64,000 nt of DNA. It comes from Salvator merianae (lineage: Eukaryota > Chordata > Lepidosauria > Squamata > Teiidae). Shown one piece after another: positions 23,738 through 36,676 of this stretch (its first letter is position 1; each line of letters begins with the position of its first letter). The stretch is taken from NCBI GenBank assembly GCA_003586115.2, contig QVOM02000072.1:1392361-1456360 (forward strand), read 5' to 3'. Both the position numbers and the translations under genes were made by a program. A model generated the notes under the pieces. It was not told the DNA's origin. It did not search any database and saw only the letters and a program-made list of their open reading frames with translations.

Positions 23738-25495
23738 TGTGTCTCACCTCACTTCATTGTTAAAAAAAGACAATCCCTCCCCCCAGAAAATAAGGCTGTA
23801 TCATATTAAGCTGCACTGTTTTCAAAAACCCAGTTATTACCATGTTGTATGGGGTATGCTTTGTTGAAATCAGCAGTGGTTGCAGCTGTACAATTTTTAT
23901 CTGGAAATCTTGTGTCATTCAATATTACTGAGGAAATATGTGCATGAAAGTCACACATGAAAAAAATCCGTTGATGGAACGGCCTCTATCTCAGTCTGTC
24001 TCTCAATATCATGTGGAGTAGCTTGTCACTGGAAGATGTTAAGACACTTTAAAAGGACGCAGGGAGCAGGGAGAGAGAAAAAGAAAGAGATTGTGATATA
24101 CAACGTGGTGTTAGGACTGCTGGAACTGAGATTAATTTCCTTATATTGATGCATGAAGGTCATCTTGTTTAGATTCTCTGTATCTGTAAAGCAGTAAATG
24201 CTGGGGACATGTGCAATTACAGTGTTTAAAATATCTTTGAATCAGAGAGACAAGCCTGCATTATAGGAAGCTGATCAGTGTTCCAAGCTACTGGTTTAAC
24301 GTAGACATGTTTTTAATGTAGGAATGTAGTAATGTCAGAAGCAAACACGGCAACTGCAGTACTATCCTGTCCATAACCACCAATGCTTCCTGTTACATAA
24401 CAGATCTGTTGGTCTCTTTGCATGTTGTCAGGTTGGAAGCTGTTCTTCCTAAGCGTCTGAGTCTGTGATGGGGTTGTGGCAGATTCAACTCTCATTAGTC
24501 ATTGTGACCAATGACCAGCATGGTTAAGCAGTGTGCTCTGCCTGTACTTATGAGGTTGTAGGTGTGCTGTTCTTGCACAGTTGCTTTTTTTGGTGAAGTT
24601 CACTTGGAACTGGCTTCATTCAATCTTGTTGTTTTTGAGCTGAATTCTGGGATTCAGAACAGTTTCCTCACTGAAAGGCAGCAGAGGAGAATGCAGGACA
24701 GTTGGAGAGAACAGGGTACGTTTACGTGACAATATAAAATAAGTTATTAACAATCACTAACCTGCAATCCAGCATCACCTATTAAAGATAAAATGGATAA
24801 CAAGAAGGAAGTGTGTTTCTCACGCATGGCTGCCAAGGGTTCAGCTTAATGAAGTCCATGATATTATGGAAGTCTGGTGCATAGATTCTCAGGATGATTG
24901 GAAGACAACTGGGACAAAGAAAGGCAAGTTAGACATAATATGGAGGCACAGGTACGTGATATAGGTTATGTAGGCCACTGTTAGCCTGTATGTAAACAGG
25001 AAGTAAGACTGATCTGCCTGACTGAAACAGGGCCCAGTGTCAGCACCATGGCTATATCCAGTGCTTCCGTCTTGTTCAGTCTCAGCTGTGCCTGCTAGAA
25101 TTTCTCACGGATCCTGCCTTCCCCCTTTGTGATGGTTAACTTCAGTATGTAGATAAGAGGTCTGAGAAAGTGTTGGTTGTTTTGAGAACTACATCTGGTA
25201 TTATGGGAAACATCTGAGATCATGGAAACTGGAACCATCAGATGGGAATGGAAGTTCAGTATATCCCTTGGACCCTTCTTGTGCTCTGTTAACAATGTAT
25301 GGAGTAGCATAGAGCAAATGGTTTCCCTTGGCCTGGATCTCTCTGTATGGAGCCTGGGGTGGTGATTGTAACACCCAGTGGTCAAAGGCTTTCATTTGCT
25401 TCTGGCTTACCAGCTGCCCCTCTACATGAAATCTGTTCTCAAGAGGTGCCCTATACATAGGGTGTGCTAAACAACTCTGAAGGCATACTGCACCT

Positions 25496-25791
25496 TCAGT
25501 CACCTAATCCTCCGCCATCAGGTAGAGCGATGGCAGTAAAATAGCCAGTTCTGGCCATATCTCTGATCCATCTCAGAGGTCCTGCCGGAATCCTTACTCT
25601 TGTGTGCAGATGTACTGCCTGCAGTAGCATTCCAAGTTCTACTGCAAGGCTACAGACATTTCTGAGGCTCTCTTGCTCCTGCAGCTGATCCATCACCTTT
25701 TGCCCTGGACCTGCCTCTATTGGGGCTGTATGGATGAAGCCTTCAACAGCAGATTCTAGTTCTTGTTCTGTAGACTGTAACTGAAGAGTTA
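25496..25791 (-). other. Unassigned open frame on the minus strand (about 98 codons)
   Basis: A stop-free minus-strand frame (TLQLQSTEQELESAVEGFIH and on, ending GGGLGD then a stop) abuts the MITE at 25792. It is leucine/glutamate-rich at its start and arginine-rich near the middle. I recognise no domain. A second frame on the same strand (25201-25503) begins close to where it stops, as a frameshifted pseudogene would look. It could equally be chance. Confidence 0.2.
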
Positions 25792-26454
25792 GGGCCTGTT
25801 CGCACTTATTTTGTAGTGAGTGATTGGCTACTGATTGGGTAAGTGTGTCTGCATGCCCCCACATCCTATAGCACTCTCACCTTTCCTCAAAGCCAACTAG
25901 CTGTGGACAATTGAAATATTGTCTGTAGCTTGACTGGGAATAGCTAGATCGCTTCTGGTCAGCAGCGTCTGCACCCTTTTCGAGGTGTGCAAGTGGGTGT
26001 GGTGCTGCTGTCACATTCAGCGTCCTGATTGCCATGGCAACATCCAGACATGTGCCATACCCAAGTTTTAATCCAGGTTCAATCCATCTTTAGAATGAGA
26101 GAACACATCAACAAAGTGACCTAGCCTAACCATCCACACTTTGGCCCTTTCTGCACTTGGACGTATTCCAGATTGTATCTCAGAATAGGGACCTGCCATC
26201 TGCATGCTAGTGCAGACTATGGTAGATCCTGGGCAAGACCTTTCATAGTTTGCATGAGCATGTGCATAGCAGGTCCCTATTCTGGGATATAATCCACAAT
26301 AAGACCAAGTACAGAAAGGGCCTTTGAGTGCTGGTGGTCCTGTATGGGACTTTTCCAGCAAAAAAAGTGCAGATGGCTGCTGTCGTGCCTGATCCTTACT
26401 GGCCTGGTATGGTATTAACTATACCATACCAGGCTGCCAAGTGCAAACAGGCCC
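25792..26454. mobile_element. GGGCC-type MITE carrying a second MITE
   Basis: The left end is GGGCCTGTTCGCACTTA, preceded by TTA. The right end is AAGTGCAAACAGGCCC. A hairpin GGCCTGGTATGGTATT facing ATACCATACCAGGC lies near the right end (about 26400-26434). The palindromic MITE 26143-26322 is nested within. Confidence 0.72.
26143..26322. mobile_element. Short palindromic MITE nested in a GGGCC-type MITE
   Basis: The ends GGCCCTTTCTGCACTTGG and CCAAGTACAGAAAGGGCC are inverted repeats, flanked by TTT on both sides (26140-26142 and 26323-26325). The body is nearly identical to 22833-23007, which suggests recent spread. Confidence 0.85.
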
Positions 26455-27306
26455 AAACAGCTATAAAATCCATGAAGCTATAGGCCAGCTTAAGTGAGTA
26501 AAGAACCTTCTTTGAGCAGTTTATGGCCACTGTAAAATGCTTTCTGGAGTGATTCTGAAAGAGTAAATTAGTTTCAGTGGTTGTTCAAGGGTAAAGTATT
26601 ATTAGAAAGAGCAAGAAGTGTGATGCATGAAAATAATGCAGATAATCCCGATCATACTGAACTGACATGTTACTACAAAAAGCTGCACAGTATTCCTGGG
26701 TCCGCATCCTGCCCCTGGGAAAGTGGGGATCAGGATACATCCATGTCTGTACATTAATGTATTTTCTGCTTCCTTCTTGTTCTGTCTCGTGTGGTCAGCA
26801 GAGTCCTGACGTTACTTCACAACCTGTAACCAAGTGTGTTTTGGCATATCTTCTGCTTTGCTCTGCCTGTCGTGCCAGACATGCCACCCCGGCAGAGGCA
26901 ATAACCGTACAGAGGAGGAGCTGTTGAATCCAGCACTGCCGATAAATCTTTCCCTTCTCCTCACACACTTTTCCTTTCCTCCGCTTAACTCTCCCTGACT
27001 TCTCACTTTTCTCAGGCTTGTGATTCCCTTGTCCTTTCTTCTCTTCCTTCCCTTCCATCGTTGCTTGTCTCTTTCATTCATACACTGTCTAGCTGCCTGG
27101 CTTGATCTATGCTCAATGTTGGGGGGTGATGGTGCGGGTGGTGTAACTTAGATAAATCGTTCTCTTCTTCTGTGAGATGATCATGCTATATTAGAGGAAA
27201 TTGTCCTTCATGAGATTTTTCTCTCTCTCCTTTTCTTAGTTTTCTAGGCACCTAGGAAACTGCCCTATGCTGAATCAGCACTATTGGTCTTAGTACTGGG
27301 TCTTAA

Positions 27307-27691
27307 GGGCCTTTTTGCACTTGCAACCTGTGAATGTCAGGGATACTCACTAGTCAAGTGCGTCCGCACTGCGCAGAGGCCCTGATCACCAGGAGCAGAC
27401 TAGAGCTGCTTCTGATCACTATCTGCTGTGGAGCACAAAATTGTGCTCCGCAGCTGGACTGGGAGCAGCTGGACTGGTCCCAGTACAGTGCATTCACACC
27501 CGCTTCTGGGTGCAAACGCAGAACAGTGTAGTGCAGCACGACTGTGCTGTCACATTAATCACCATGGCAGTGGCTAGAAGCTTCCTGGCTGCTTTCATGG
27601 TGCAGGATGCCAGCAGGATGCCGGCGTTAACACTGCAAATGCTGGCATCCTGCTGCTGGTCTGTTCTACAGTGGAAAGTGCAAACTGGCCC
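27307..27691. mobile_element. GGGCC-type multi-hairpin MITE
   Basis: Left end GGGCCTTTTTGCACTTGC after TAA; right end AAAGTGCAAACTGGCCC. It contains the perfect palindrome GGAGCACAAAATTGTGCTCC near 27433-27452, CACCCGCTTCTGGGTGCAA, and the ATGCCAGC/GCTGGCAT pair near 27605-27650. Confidence 0.78.
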
Positions 27692-27929
27692 CTGGTAGTA
27701 GGAGAGAGCTTCAGGCACCTTTTCAACCTGAATTGAAACATGAATGCAAAGCAGATACTCTCACTTCTGGGTTCTCCTGGGCATGCAGGCATTTACTTTC
27801 AGGAGTGAGTGCTGCCATTTTATGACACCCTACCCCACAAGCAGGGGCTTGTATCTGGACTATGAAATGGTCTTTTGGGTGGCCATACCTCCCAGTTGAC
27901 TGCTCCTTCTACACCAGATGAGGTGTTGG

Positions 27930-28040
27930 AGTGAAAATGACATTCTAGGCTGGTATACTGGACCAGTGGTGCATGTGCAGCTTGTGTGCGTATAGCGCAT
28001 GAGCCACTGAACCAATATACCATGGCAAAGAGCCTAGCAC
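27930..28040. mobile_element. Possible GGTATACC-type MITE remnant
   Basis: GGCTGGTATACTGGACCAG at the left is mirrored by CTGAACCAATATACCATGG at the right, with GTGCATGTGCAGCTTGTGTG between. The ends are eroded and no duplication is visible. Confidence 0.4.
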
Positions 28041-28569
28041 CATTTTGAAGTGGCACCCAGCCAAAACTGCCCCAGCTGCCAGCAAGATGGCTGGGAATGG
28101 ACCACCTGCAAAGCAGGCAGCCCTTGGTGTGGGCCAGGCTGCATGATTCAGGCCAGCCTGATGTGGAAAGGCCCAAGAAATCCCAGAGTTCCATTTCCCA
28201 CTTTGGCGTGAAAGCTACTGGGTGATTTTGGGCAAGTCACAATCTTCACCATTGCCAGTGCGAGTCTGGGTAAAAGCTGTCTAAAAACTCACCATGCCTG
28301 ATGTCCTCATCTTGCATCGCCATGCGGCCTTGGCAAGCGCAGTGCAAACAGGTGGACCCCATGACCAAATGGGATAAACATGAAAAAGAAGAAATCCAAG
28401 CTGAAAGAATGTCAGTCTCCGTAGGAATGGGTTTTCTAATGTCAGCATCACTATCTGGAGAAATATCAAAGTCCATATAATGTGGGAAGCATGGATTTTA
28501 AAAAAAATTGACTTAATGGCTCTCAGGTCTTTGAATGAACATGGTGAGCAGCTTTCTCATCCTAAAAAG

Positions 28570-28835
28570 TAAGAACTTAAGAGGAGCCCTGCTGGATCAG
28601 GCCACGGCCCATCTAGTTCAGCATCCTCTCTCACACTAGTTGCTTCTGGGCATTCTCAAGCAGAATAAAAAGGCAAAACCTTCACCTGCTCTCAATTGCC
28701 TGCAGATGGCCTTTAGAGGCATCCTGCCTGTCTTTCCAACCTGGAGGCAGTGCCTAGGCATCCATTCTAGTAGCCTTTGATACACTGGACCTCCGTGGTT
28801 CTGTCCAATCCGTTCATAAGAACATAAGACTGTCT
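28570..28835 (-). mobile_element. CR1 LINE, 3' end
   Basis: GAGGAGCCCTGCTGGATCAG, CACGGCCCATCTAGTTCAGC and TTGCTTCTGGGCATTCTCAA are the antisense CR1 3' UTR. It ends near 28835 with a second CATAAGAACATAAGA motif. Confidence 0.85.
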
Positions 28836-29149
28836 CCTTTTTTTTCATGGCAGGTTCACTGTGTCTACCATTGAAGAGGATTCTTACCAGCTGATGTATT
28901 TCTTTAGTGTAACTGACAGGCAGTATGTTGTGCAGGAGGCTTCTGTTCACAGTGCGTGGGAAAACTATGGGTCATTGTGCTGGGAGGGGGATGGGAGTTT
29001 AGTTTGAGGACCCCTGTTTCAGCTAATGCAACGAGCACCATTCAGAAAATGACCATTATCGTCAGCTATGTTCAGCATGAGCCCCCCAGGGAAAAAAATA
29101 GGGGCTGTGCCTGGATGAGGGGAATATAGCTCCAATATAACATCTCTGT

Positions 29150-29185
29150 GGTGGGATTGCCACACACATCTGTGGCAATCCCACC
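29150..29185. repeat. Perfect 15-base hairpin
   Basis: GGTGGGATTGCCACA (29150-29164) and TGTGGCAATCCCACC (29171-29185) are exact inverses around CACATC. The sides (GAATATAGCTCC and TAGCTATGCTATATCC) suggest the centre of a larger eroded inverted-repeat element. Confidence 0.85.
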
Positions 29186-31604
29186 ATAGCTATGCTATAT
29201 CCCCCCTCTAAAATGCTCAGTAGCCTATTTTGGGAAAACCCAAATCTCATGGCGGGTTTACCTGAAATAGTGCTAAAACTTACCTTGTAGATGGAGCTGC
29301 CATCATTGCTCTGCCTACTGCAAAATACCTGGAAGTGTGTGGCCCCCCAAAACCTCACAGACAGCATGGTCCCCCATGCTGTAAACAACACGCAATCATT
29401 TTGCAGGTGCTTTTCTCTGAAATATTGCCTGTTGGCTGGAGTCTGGAGCTGCCCATGGTTTCTGGTGGATACTAGTTAGCCCCTCAAAAAGGCTGACTTA
29501 AATGGTATTCCAAATTTACATAGATTTGAATTAGGAAGGTTTCTGAGTTTAGCCTAATTCGTCTAAAAATAAAACTAATTGTAATTGGGCATGATTAAAA
29601 TGTCCATCTTTAAAGTACATAATCCATGTAATCATGTTTAAACAAAAGAGTCAGATGCTTAGTAAACCCTGGTATCTTTTCGAAACAAAAATATATCACA
29701 TATATTGCACAAATTATTCTTTTACGTTTCAGCTTCTATATAGCACAATCTCAGTCAGTTTTTTCTGGATGAGAGTTATGCTGTTACTACTGAAGTCTTA
29801 AAGTTTCAACTAGTCTTCCTCAACTTCCAGTCCTCCAGATTTTTTAAGCCAGGTGCTGCATTGGCTGGACCTAGTGAGAGTACAGTTCAAAACTTCTAGG
29901 CTTCTGGATTGGTGCAGATTGTAGCTTTGGAGGATGCCTATGATCTGAAGGCAGAATTGCAGAGAGATCAGTGATTCGGCTGTTTCTGAATGCTTTGGAG
30001 ATCTCATTAGCTACCAAGCATAAATTCCATGGGCACAAAAGCAAACAGCTTTAGACCAAGTGTGACGAGTCCGTGCCACTGTGGACCAGTTAGATTGTAC
30101 CTTCCGTCAGCTACAGCTGGCACAACCAATGGGCAAGACGATGGGAACTGTAGTCTAGTAATATCTGGGGTGCCATAGGTTTCCTCGTCGCTGCTTTAGG
30201 CAGTTGAATCCCTCTTGAAACCCAAAGTAAAGTATCTTGCAGAAAATATTTTAGAGAAGGAAATCATGGTGTCTTTTAAACAAGAGAGCAGAAAACATAC
30301 AAATGTACCCACGGATTTGCATTGCATACATTGGCAGACCCAGTGCTTTCATGTAAATATTTATCCTGAACTCAAGTCATTTGCATTACTAAACATTTTT
30401 TGTGAAGCCGCACTCAGTGCTACATTGCAGAGGGTACTGCAAGATGTGTCATGAGTTAACTTTCAGATGCAATAAGCAGGAATATTCATGCTTTGTTGGC
30501 AGCGGTAGGGAGGAAGCCTCTGGGTTCTTTTCATTTCCTGTTATAATAACAACCAGAGCCAGAAAGCCTTCAAAATATAAACCGGTCCAGTCTTTCATTT
30601 CAGCCCCTTCGATTAAGGTTTGCCTCAATTGATTAAAATTTGCTCCTGTCAAGAAGCTGATTAATTCCTGATTACGCCATGTAAGCCTAGTTTTAATCAG
30701 TCCCGTTCACGTTGCCATTTTTTTTTCTGTTCCAAGAAGGCTTTGTTCTTCCTGTGAGGGTTTACTTTTGCCTTTTATTTCAAAACATTGTTTCTTCTTG
30801 CAAATGGAATGTGATTTCCCTGGCTTCATTTAGCCCTCCCTGTCACCCATCCACAGCAGCTCATAAAGAAAACTAATGAGATTCTGTCTCCAGTCACCTT
30901 TGTCTTCACTAGATTTTCATCAGTCAAGATAGGCTCCACTGGTACTTTGCTGAAACTACTGGGGACATAAATTAGAAGAGTTAAATAAAGTTGCTCCAGG
31001 ATATGAACACATAACTTCAGCGGCAACCCCATGAGCTCTGTAGGTTTGCAAAGTGGGACATTGTGCTGAACCACGAGAAACTCTGTGGCAGTCAACTGGA
31101 ACCACCACCCCTAAATTAGAAGATAATCTGTTATGATGCATGAACATGTTAAATTGTCTATAATGGTACAGATTTATGGTCCTTCTAGTCCAGGACTTTC
31201 TGTTCTGACTCTCAGCTTTTGAAGGGCACAAAAGAAACCTGAGATCTTAAACAACTCTTGATTATGAAATGCCAGAATTTGGAACTTGGGCCTTTAAAGC
31301 ATAGAGGGCTTATGCTTGGTCACTGACCTGTAGACCCTAGTAAACACCTGGCAAGAATAAGGCTAATTTTAGGTGAACCCCTGACCTATAATAAGTTTCC
31401 AGCAAGGAATCAGTTCAGATTTCCAGCAAGTTCTTCACCTAGCAGCGTAATGGACAGGGAGGAGAGGGTATTAAGAAACTGAGAAATAAAGAATTCAGCT
31501 CTGCTCACAGTGTCTCCTTGTCAATTTTTGTCCCAAAGAAAACTGAGGTCCCAGGAGGGAAACAACTATCTATCCCATTTACAATGCTGTAAGTGGAATT
31601 TAAT

Positions 31605-31780
31605 GGGAGTGTCTGTAGCTCGGTGGTAGAGCAAATTGCCTGGAAAGCAAAGGGGTCACTGGTTTGATCCCCAGTCTCTCCCCAGAAGTAGGCTATGGCA
31701 AACAACTTCTGTATGTCTACCATGAAAACTGCATAGAGGTGCCCATGCAGTCAACCAGGAGTCAGACATGGCTTGGTTGT
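31605..31780 (+). mobile_element. tRNA-derived SINE, Sauria/ACA-B3-like
   Basis: The head GGAGTGTCTGTAGCTCGGTG is followed by GGTAGAGC (A box) and then GGTTTGATCCCC (B box). The body contains AGGCTATGGCAAACAACTTC and ends with CAACCAGGAGTCAGACATGG, which matches the Bov-B-like tail of squamate SINEs. This family is the main clue to the host lineage. Confidence 0.82.
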
Positions 31781-31993
31781 GCTCAAGTGGGATTTAAAGA
31801 TCCAGCTATACCCAGGTTTTAAGACAGCTTCAATCCACCTTCAGAATGAGAGAACATATCAGCAAAGTGACTCATCATTTTGTTATGCATTATCTAACAC
31901 AAAGCAGATTTTCTGAATCAGTTAATGTGGAAGGAGACATGTTTGTCACTTTGCTGATGTTTTGTCCCATTCTGAAGGTGGACTGAAATGTAG

Positions 31994-32420
31994 AGGCATT
32001 TTCACACTTTCCATTGGTGAGTGTCTGCACATTCACTAGTGAAGTTCGTCTGCACTGCGTGGAGGCCATTGTGATTGGGAGCATGCTACAGCTGCTCCTG
32101 ATCGCTGCTAGCTGTGGAACACAAAATTGTGCTCCATAGCCGTGCTGGGAGCAGCTGGACTGCTCCTGGTACACAGCGTTCAAACTCTCTTCTGGGTGCG
32201 AATGCTGTTGTGCCGCATTCCTAGTCACCATGGCAGCAGCCAGAAGTTTCCCCAGCCACTGTCATGGCGCAGGCTGCCAGCATTCGCACTGCAAATGCTG
32301 GAATCTCCTTGCCAGGATGCTCCAGACCTTGTAGTGCAAACGGCTGCCACGCTGCAAAGTCTGTTCCACCATGGAATGTTTGCAGGTCAACACTGCACCG
32401 TGGAAAGTGCAAAAAGGCGC
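31994..32420. mobile_element. GGGCC-type multi-hairpin MITE
   Basis: Ends AGGCATTTTCACACTTTCC and GGAAAGTGCAAAAAGGCGC are flanked by TAG on both sides (31991-31993, 32421-32423). The body carries ACACAAAATTGTGCTCCATA, a TTCCACCATGGAATG hairpin, and the CAGCATTCGCACTGCAAATG block of the family. Confidence 0.78.
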
Positions 32421-35400
32421 TAGGTGTAGTTGGGCCTAGATAAATAGCAAAGGTACAAATGAGTGTAGAGCTTTTTAAAAGGCAGGGAGTTAACATAGCT
32501 GTTCTTTCACTGAATAACTGTCTCTCCAGTCTAGCATGGGAAGGAAGATATTGTTTCTCCCTGGCATTTTAATAACTCCAGGCCCTCTAGTATCAGAAGA
32601 TTAGGCTGCACAGGCAATTTTGGAAGTGAGAGAAAGATAGAAGGAAAGATAAAAGGAAAACAGCGAACAGAATGTGTTTGTACTGATCTTTTCCAGCAGA
32701 TCTTAGCCACGCTCCCGTTGCAGAGGCAACTTCATCTGTCTGCTCTTTCAACAATGCCATTTCAGTGACAAGAGAACACCACATTTTACAACCTTTCGAT
32801 AGGCCTCCTGTGCCCTGCTCTGTGGCTTGATGGCAATTTTGCTGGCTTGACCAGCAGGAGAACATCCCAGCCAAAAGCACAAAGGAGTGGATGGTAATAA
32901 GTTTGCATAGCTCAGTGGCTGTGGTATTGGATTTGGAGCTGGGAAAATTCAACATTAGGTAATGGTTATGGGGAAGTTTTGTAAACGTGTTCCCTGTTTC
33001 ATGGAAATTATAGAGTGAATTTGCTCTGTTGGATTCTTTTGCAGATGAATGAGAAAACAACATCACTGATTACTTGTGTGAGCTTTAGAACCTGGTAAAG
33101 TTATGAAACCAATAAAAGGCAACATTTCCTCCCCCCCCCCTAAAAAATTTTTTTTTGTCTATCATTGAAGTGTGAAGCTGAAAAGCCTGCCAGACCCCAA
33201 CCTTATTTGAGTTACAAATGACAGGGACGTGTTTGAGTCAATTTCTTACCAGTTTTCACTCACTGGCCTTTTTTCATTTGCTAAATGCAATGTGTTTAGC
33301 ACTCATTTTGCAGGCGTGTAATGGCAACACAAAGATGGCATTTCATTTGAGACTGAAGTCTCAGAGTACTCAGCCTTGAGAGGACATAGTTTGGCATAAT
33401 AGCATTTAAAAATTCAATTCTTGGTTATTTATTATTGATACAGTGCACTGCTGCGTTTTATAGAGTAACACAAACGGAAAAAAGATTTCTGGCTGAAGAA
33501 GCATACAATACTAGAAGAGGTGTAAGAATAAAGCAACAGAGTGAGGGGAAAAATGAGAGAAGGAAGAGGAACAATAACAGATTATTAACTATTAACAGAT
33601 CTCTGCTGTAAGCATCCAGGCTTACCATGCTGTCTTGTGCATAATTACCCAGAAATGTGTTGTACTACATTTGGTAGATTTATTTTAAAGATAGTGTGCG
33701 CAGATTACAGGCTTAGTTTCAACTGAAGTTGATGAATAATGCTCTGTGAAAACTGGAAAAGTGTGAGTTGGCGAGTGTTGCCATGTGTGAGCTCCTATTA
33801 GCCCTAGCTAGCATGGCCTCTGAACCGAGCTGTAGTTCAGCAAAGTCTGGAGTGACCTCCATTCCTGGTCTTAAGTTCCCTTAGCAAGCAATGTATCAAA
33901 TGATTTCCTTAAGCTAGACATGTTGTTCAGCACCAAGGACAGTTCTAGCCATTTATTGTGAACCATCAGTGCTGTTGATCACTTACATAATGCATTATGC
34001 ATAAAAGTGTAATTGAAAAAATGTTCTAGCCCTCGTTGGACTAATATCTGTATGGACATGCTGTGTTTCTCTGCTAAAACTGGATATTCATACATTTACA
34101 GGTGGCACTAATAGAAGTCTTAAGTTGCCAAAATGCTGTTTACTGAGTTTTCCAACAATTTGAATTTTTGAACAATTTGCCCAATTCTCTAGGGCAGAAT
34201 TTTGAATCTTGCTGTAGGTATGCAGCCTTTTCTTCCCGCTAACTGAGCCCAGTGTTGTGAGATATGGATTCTACATACCTCCAGTTTAGGTAGTACAGTG
34301 TTTCTACTCTTTTAACTTACTAGCTAGGATTTAAAAAAGAATACAAAGATTGGTATTATGTTTCCATAACATAAAGTGCATGTGTGAATGAGTCACTAGT
34401 GATCAAATAGCAGAAACATAGGCAGTCTCTGCACTGAAATGAGATGATGGCAGCGGAGGAGTAGAAGCACGGAGTCTGCCCCAGAGGTGGATGGCATGCT
34501 GTTCACATGCTCCCCAACCTCCTGCCCTCAAAAACATCAAAGTGGTGTCAACATTTCTGATCAGGGACATTCGGTGAAGTATAGGAAATGGTCCTGGAAG
34601 TCAGTCATTTTCTGCACTGCACTAAATGGCCCCAGAAAGATTGTATAATAGGTAGGTTGCTGCAACCACCATTGACTGTGGTGGCAGAGGGAGGTTGGCT
34701 GTTGAAAGCACTGTCAGAACAGTGAAGCAAAAATGACTCCTATGTCTCTTTCTGACTCTGCTGTGGGATGGTTGCCTGGTTGGTGTGGGATTGTGCATTC
34801 TCTACATGCTTTGGGCTTTCTCATGGCACCATAAATGTGCCATGTGGATCCTGCCATAGTTTCTGTGTTACTTCATGTCATCTGGATTCATCCCATTTGT
34901 CTCTGACTGAATTGCGTATCGATGCCATTAAAATCAATTACTTAAATAAGCCTCATTGATTTCAGTGACAGTTAATGGCATCTAACTTGATCCAGTGGTT
35001 TACAGTGTGAAGTCAACTGCTAGTAAGCAAAAGTTACATGTATTCATATGTGAAATGGGTCCATGCATGAATTATTCTGCGACAGAAACAAAGCTTGATC
35101 AAAATAACATGGTTTAACATTTTCTTCAGGTAGTAAGAATGAGAACTTCAATGGGGTTTTTTGTTGTTGTATTTTTCTGTACGTTCCTTATAGCATTTCA
35201 AAGACCTTCAATACATGGAAGGAATGTATTGCTTTGAGTGCTGTGATATTCAGGTCTTTCTTTTCCTTTGAAGTGATTAGGGATTCTGTTTCATCCGTTT
35301 TGCTTTTCTTTGTTGGCTTTGACATCTCTATGCATGCTTGTAACTGTGCAGAGTCTGTGGTCCCTGTTGTCTAAAGATGGCTTTGCAGAGCAGCCAGGGT

Positions 35401-36342
35401 TGTGATTGCTCTTCTTAGATTGGAAGAGGCTGTCAAAAGCGCTTATCTATTTCACACTGTGTCTCCAGCATAATACTTTATGATGTAATAGCATGAGCAT
35501 CACAAAGAGAATGTATGCTTCGCTTACTGTTCCCACCTGCCTTCTGCAGATATTTTTAAAGCATTTCCTGGAAGTGGGTATTGCTTCATACAGTTGTTGG
35601 TTTTAACCATTCTCTAAACCACCCCTGAATTACGACGGAGAGACAGAGTACAAGTACTTGAAGTAAACATACAGTGAAGTTTCTATTTTGGCTCCACCAA
35701 ACAAGAAGATCTTTTCAAATTCTTAAGATATTGAGCAGAAAGAGCAGTTTTGCCAGCTTTCTGTCTCTTGTGGGCTCTGTGCATGTGGATGTTTTGGAAT
35801 TCTAAACAGGGAAGATGGGCTGAAGAAAAGGAAACCCCCCCTTACTCCAGGCACATTCTTGGAGCGGTTCAAATTTCTCTCAGCTTTCCCTGCTTCTGTC
35901 TATAATATCACTACCACCCAGAAATCTGACAGAAGGCACAGGAGCTAAGCATATTCATTAATTTGCAACTTTTGAATAACTTGTCAGAGGAGTAACTTGT
36001 TCAGAATCAGCTCTGGATAGGGACTGGAAAATAGTGTCTGGGAAGAGAGTTGCTTTTTTGAAGGAACTGAACTGAGCCCTCTCTTCTCATTCAAAACAAC
36101 TACAGTGGAGGGAAAGGGGAGATAAAGAGAGGCTAAATAAATTGTGTTGACGCTGAACCCCAGTCCCTACGTTTCACAGAAGAAAAGTAAAATTAGCTTT
36201 AAGGACCACTAAATGCTTAAATGCACCCACTTTGGGGCACAGCGTGTGGCTGATCTCTCTTTATTCCATCTTTTCTGTGAGGCTTCCATTGTTTATTACC
36301 CTGTACTGCAGTTAAGTAAATGTCTTGCTTATCAGTATGGAG

Positions 36343-36676
36343 CAGAGATGTGCAGAGACTGAAATTTAGTGTTTGGGTTGAATTAAACCAACTACCTTTG
36401 CTTTGAGTTTGCTTGAAACCTCATTTTTTTAACTACAGGGTAGTTCGGTTTGCATGTGAACCAAATGAACTGTAATTCATGTGAACTATAGTTTGCATGC
36501 AAATCAAATGAAGTGTGGTTCACTCTAGTTCACTTGGTTCGTTAGAACATCCTTGCTTTGGGTTCGCTTTGAAACGTTCCCCCCCCCCCCCAAACTACAG
36601 GGTGGTTCAATTTGCATGTGAATCTCACAGTTTGCTAAGAACTACAAACCAACCAGACTAGTTTGGCACATCTGTA
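36343..36676. mobile_element. hAT-like element with GATGTGC ends
   Basis: The flanks repeat GTATGGAG exactly (36335-36342 and 36677-36684; the match extends to AGTATGGAGCAG). The ends are CAGAGATGTGC and GCACATCTGTA. The interior is built from repeated GGTTCGGTTTGCATGTGAA-like and GTTCACTTGGTTCG-like words and holds a run of 14 C near 36581-36594. There is no coding frame. Confidence 0.8.

Noticed and set aside
26795..27081. Lysine/arginine-rich minus-strand frames of 87-89 codons
   Set aside because: They arise from a pyrimidine-rich stretch (CTTTCCTTCTC-like) read in antisense. This is low complexity, not a protein.
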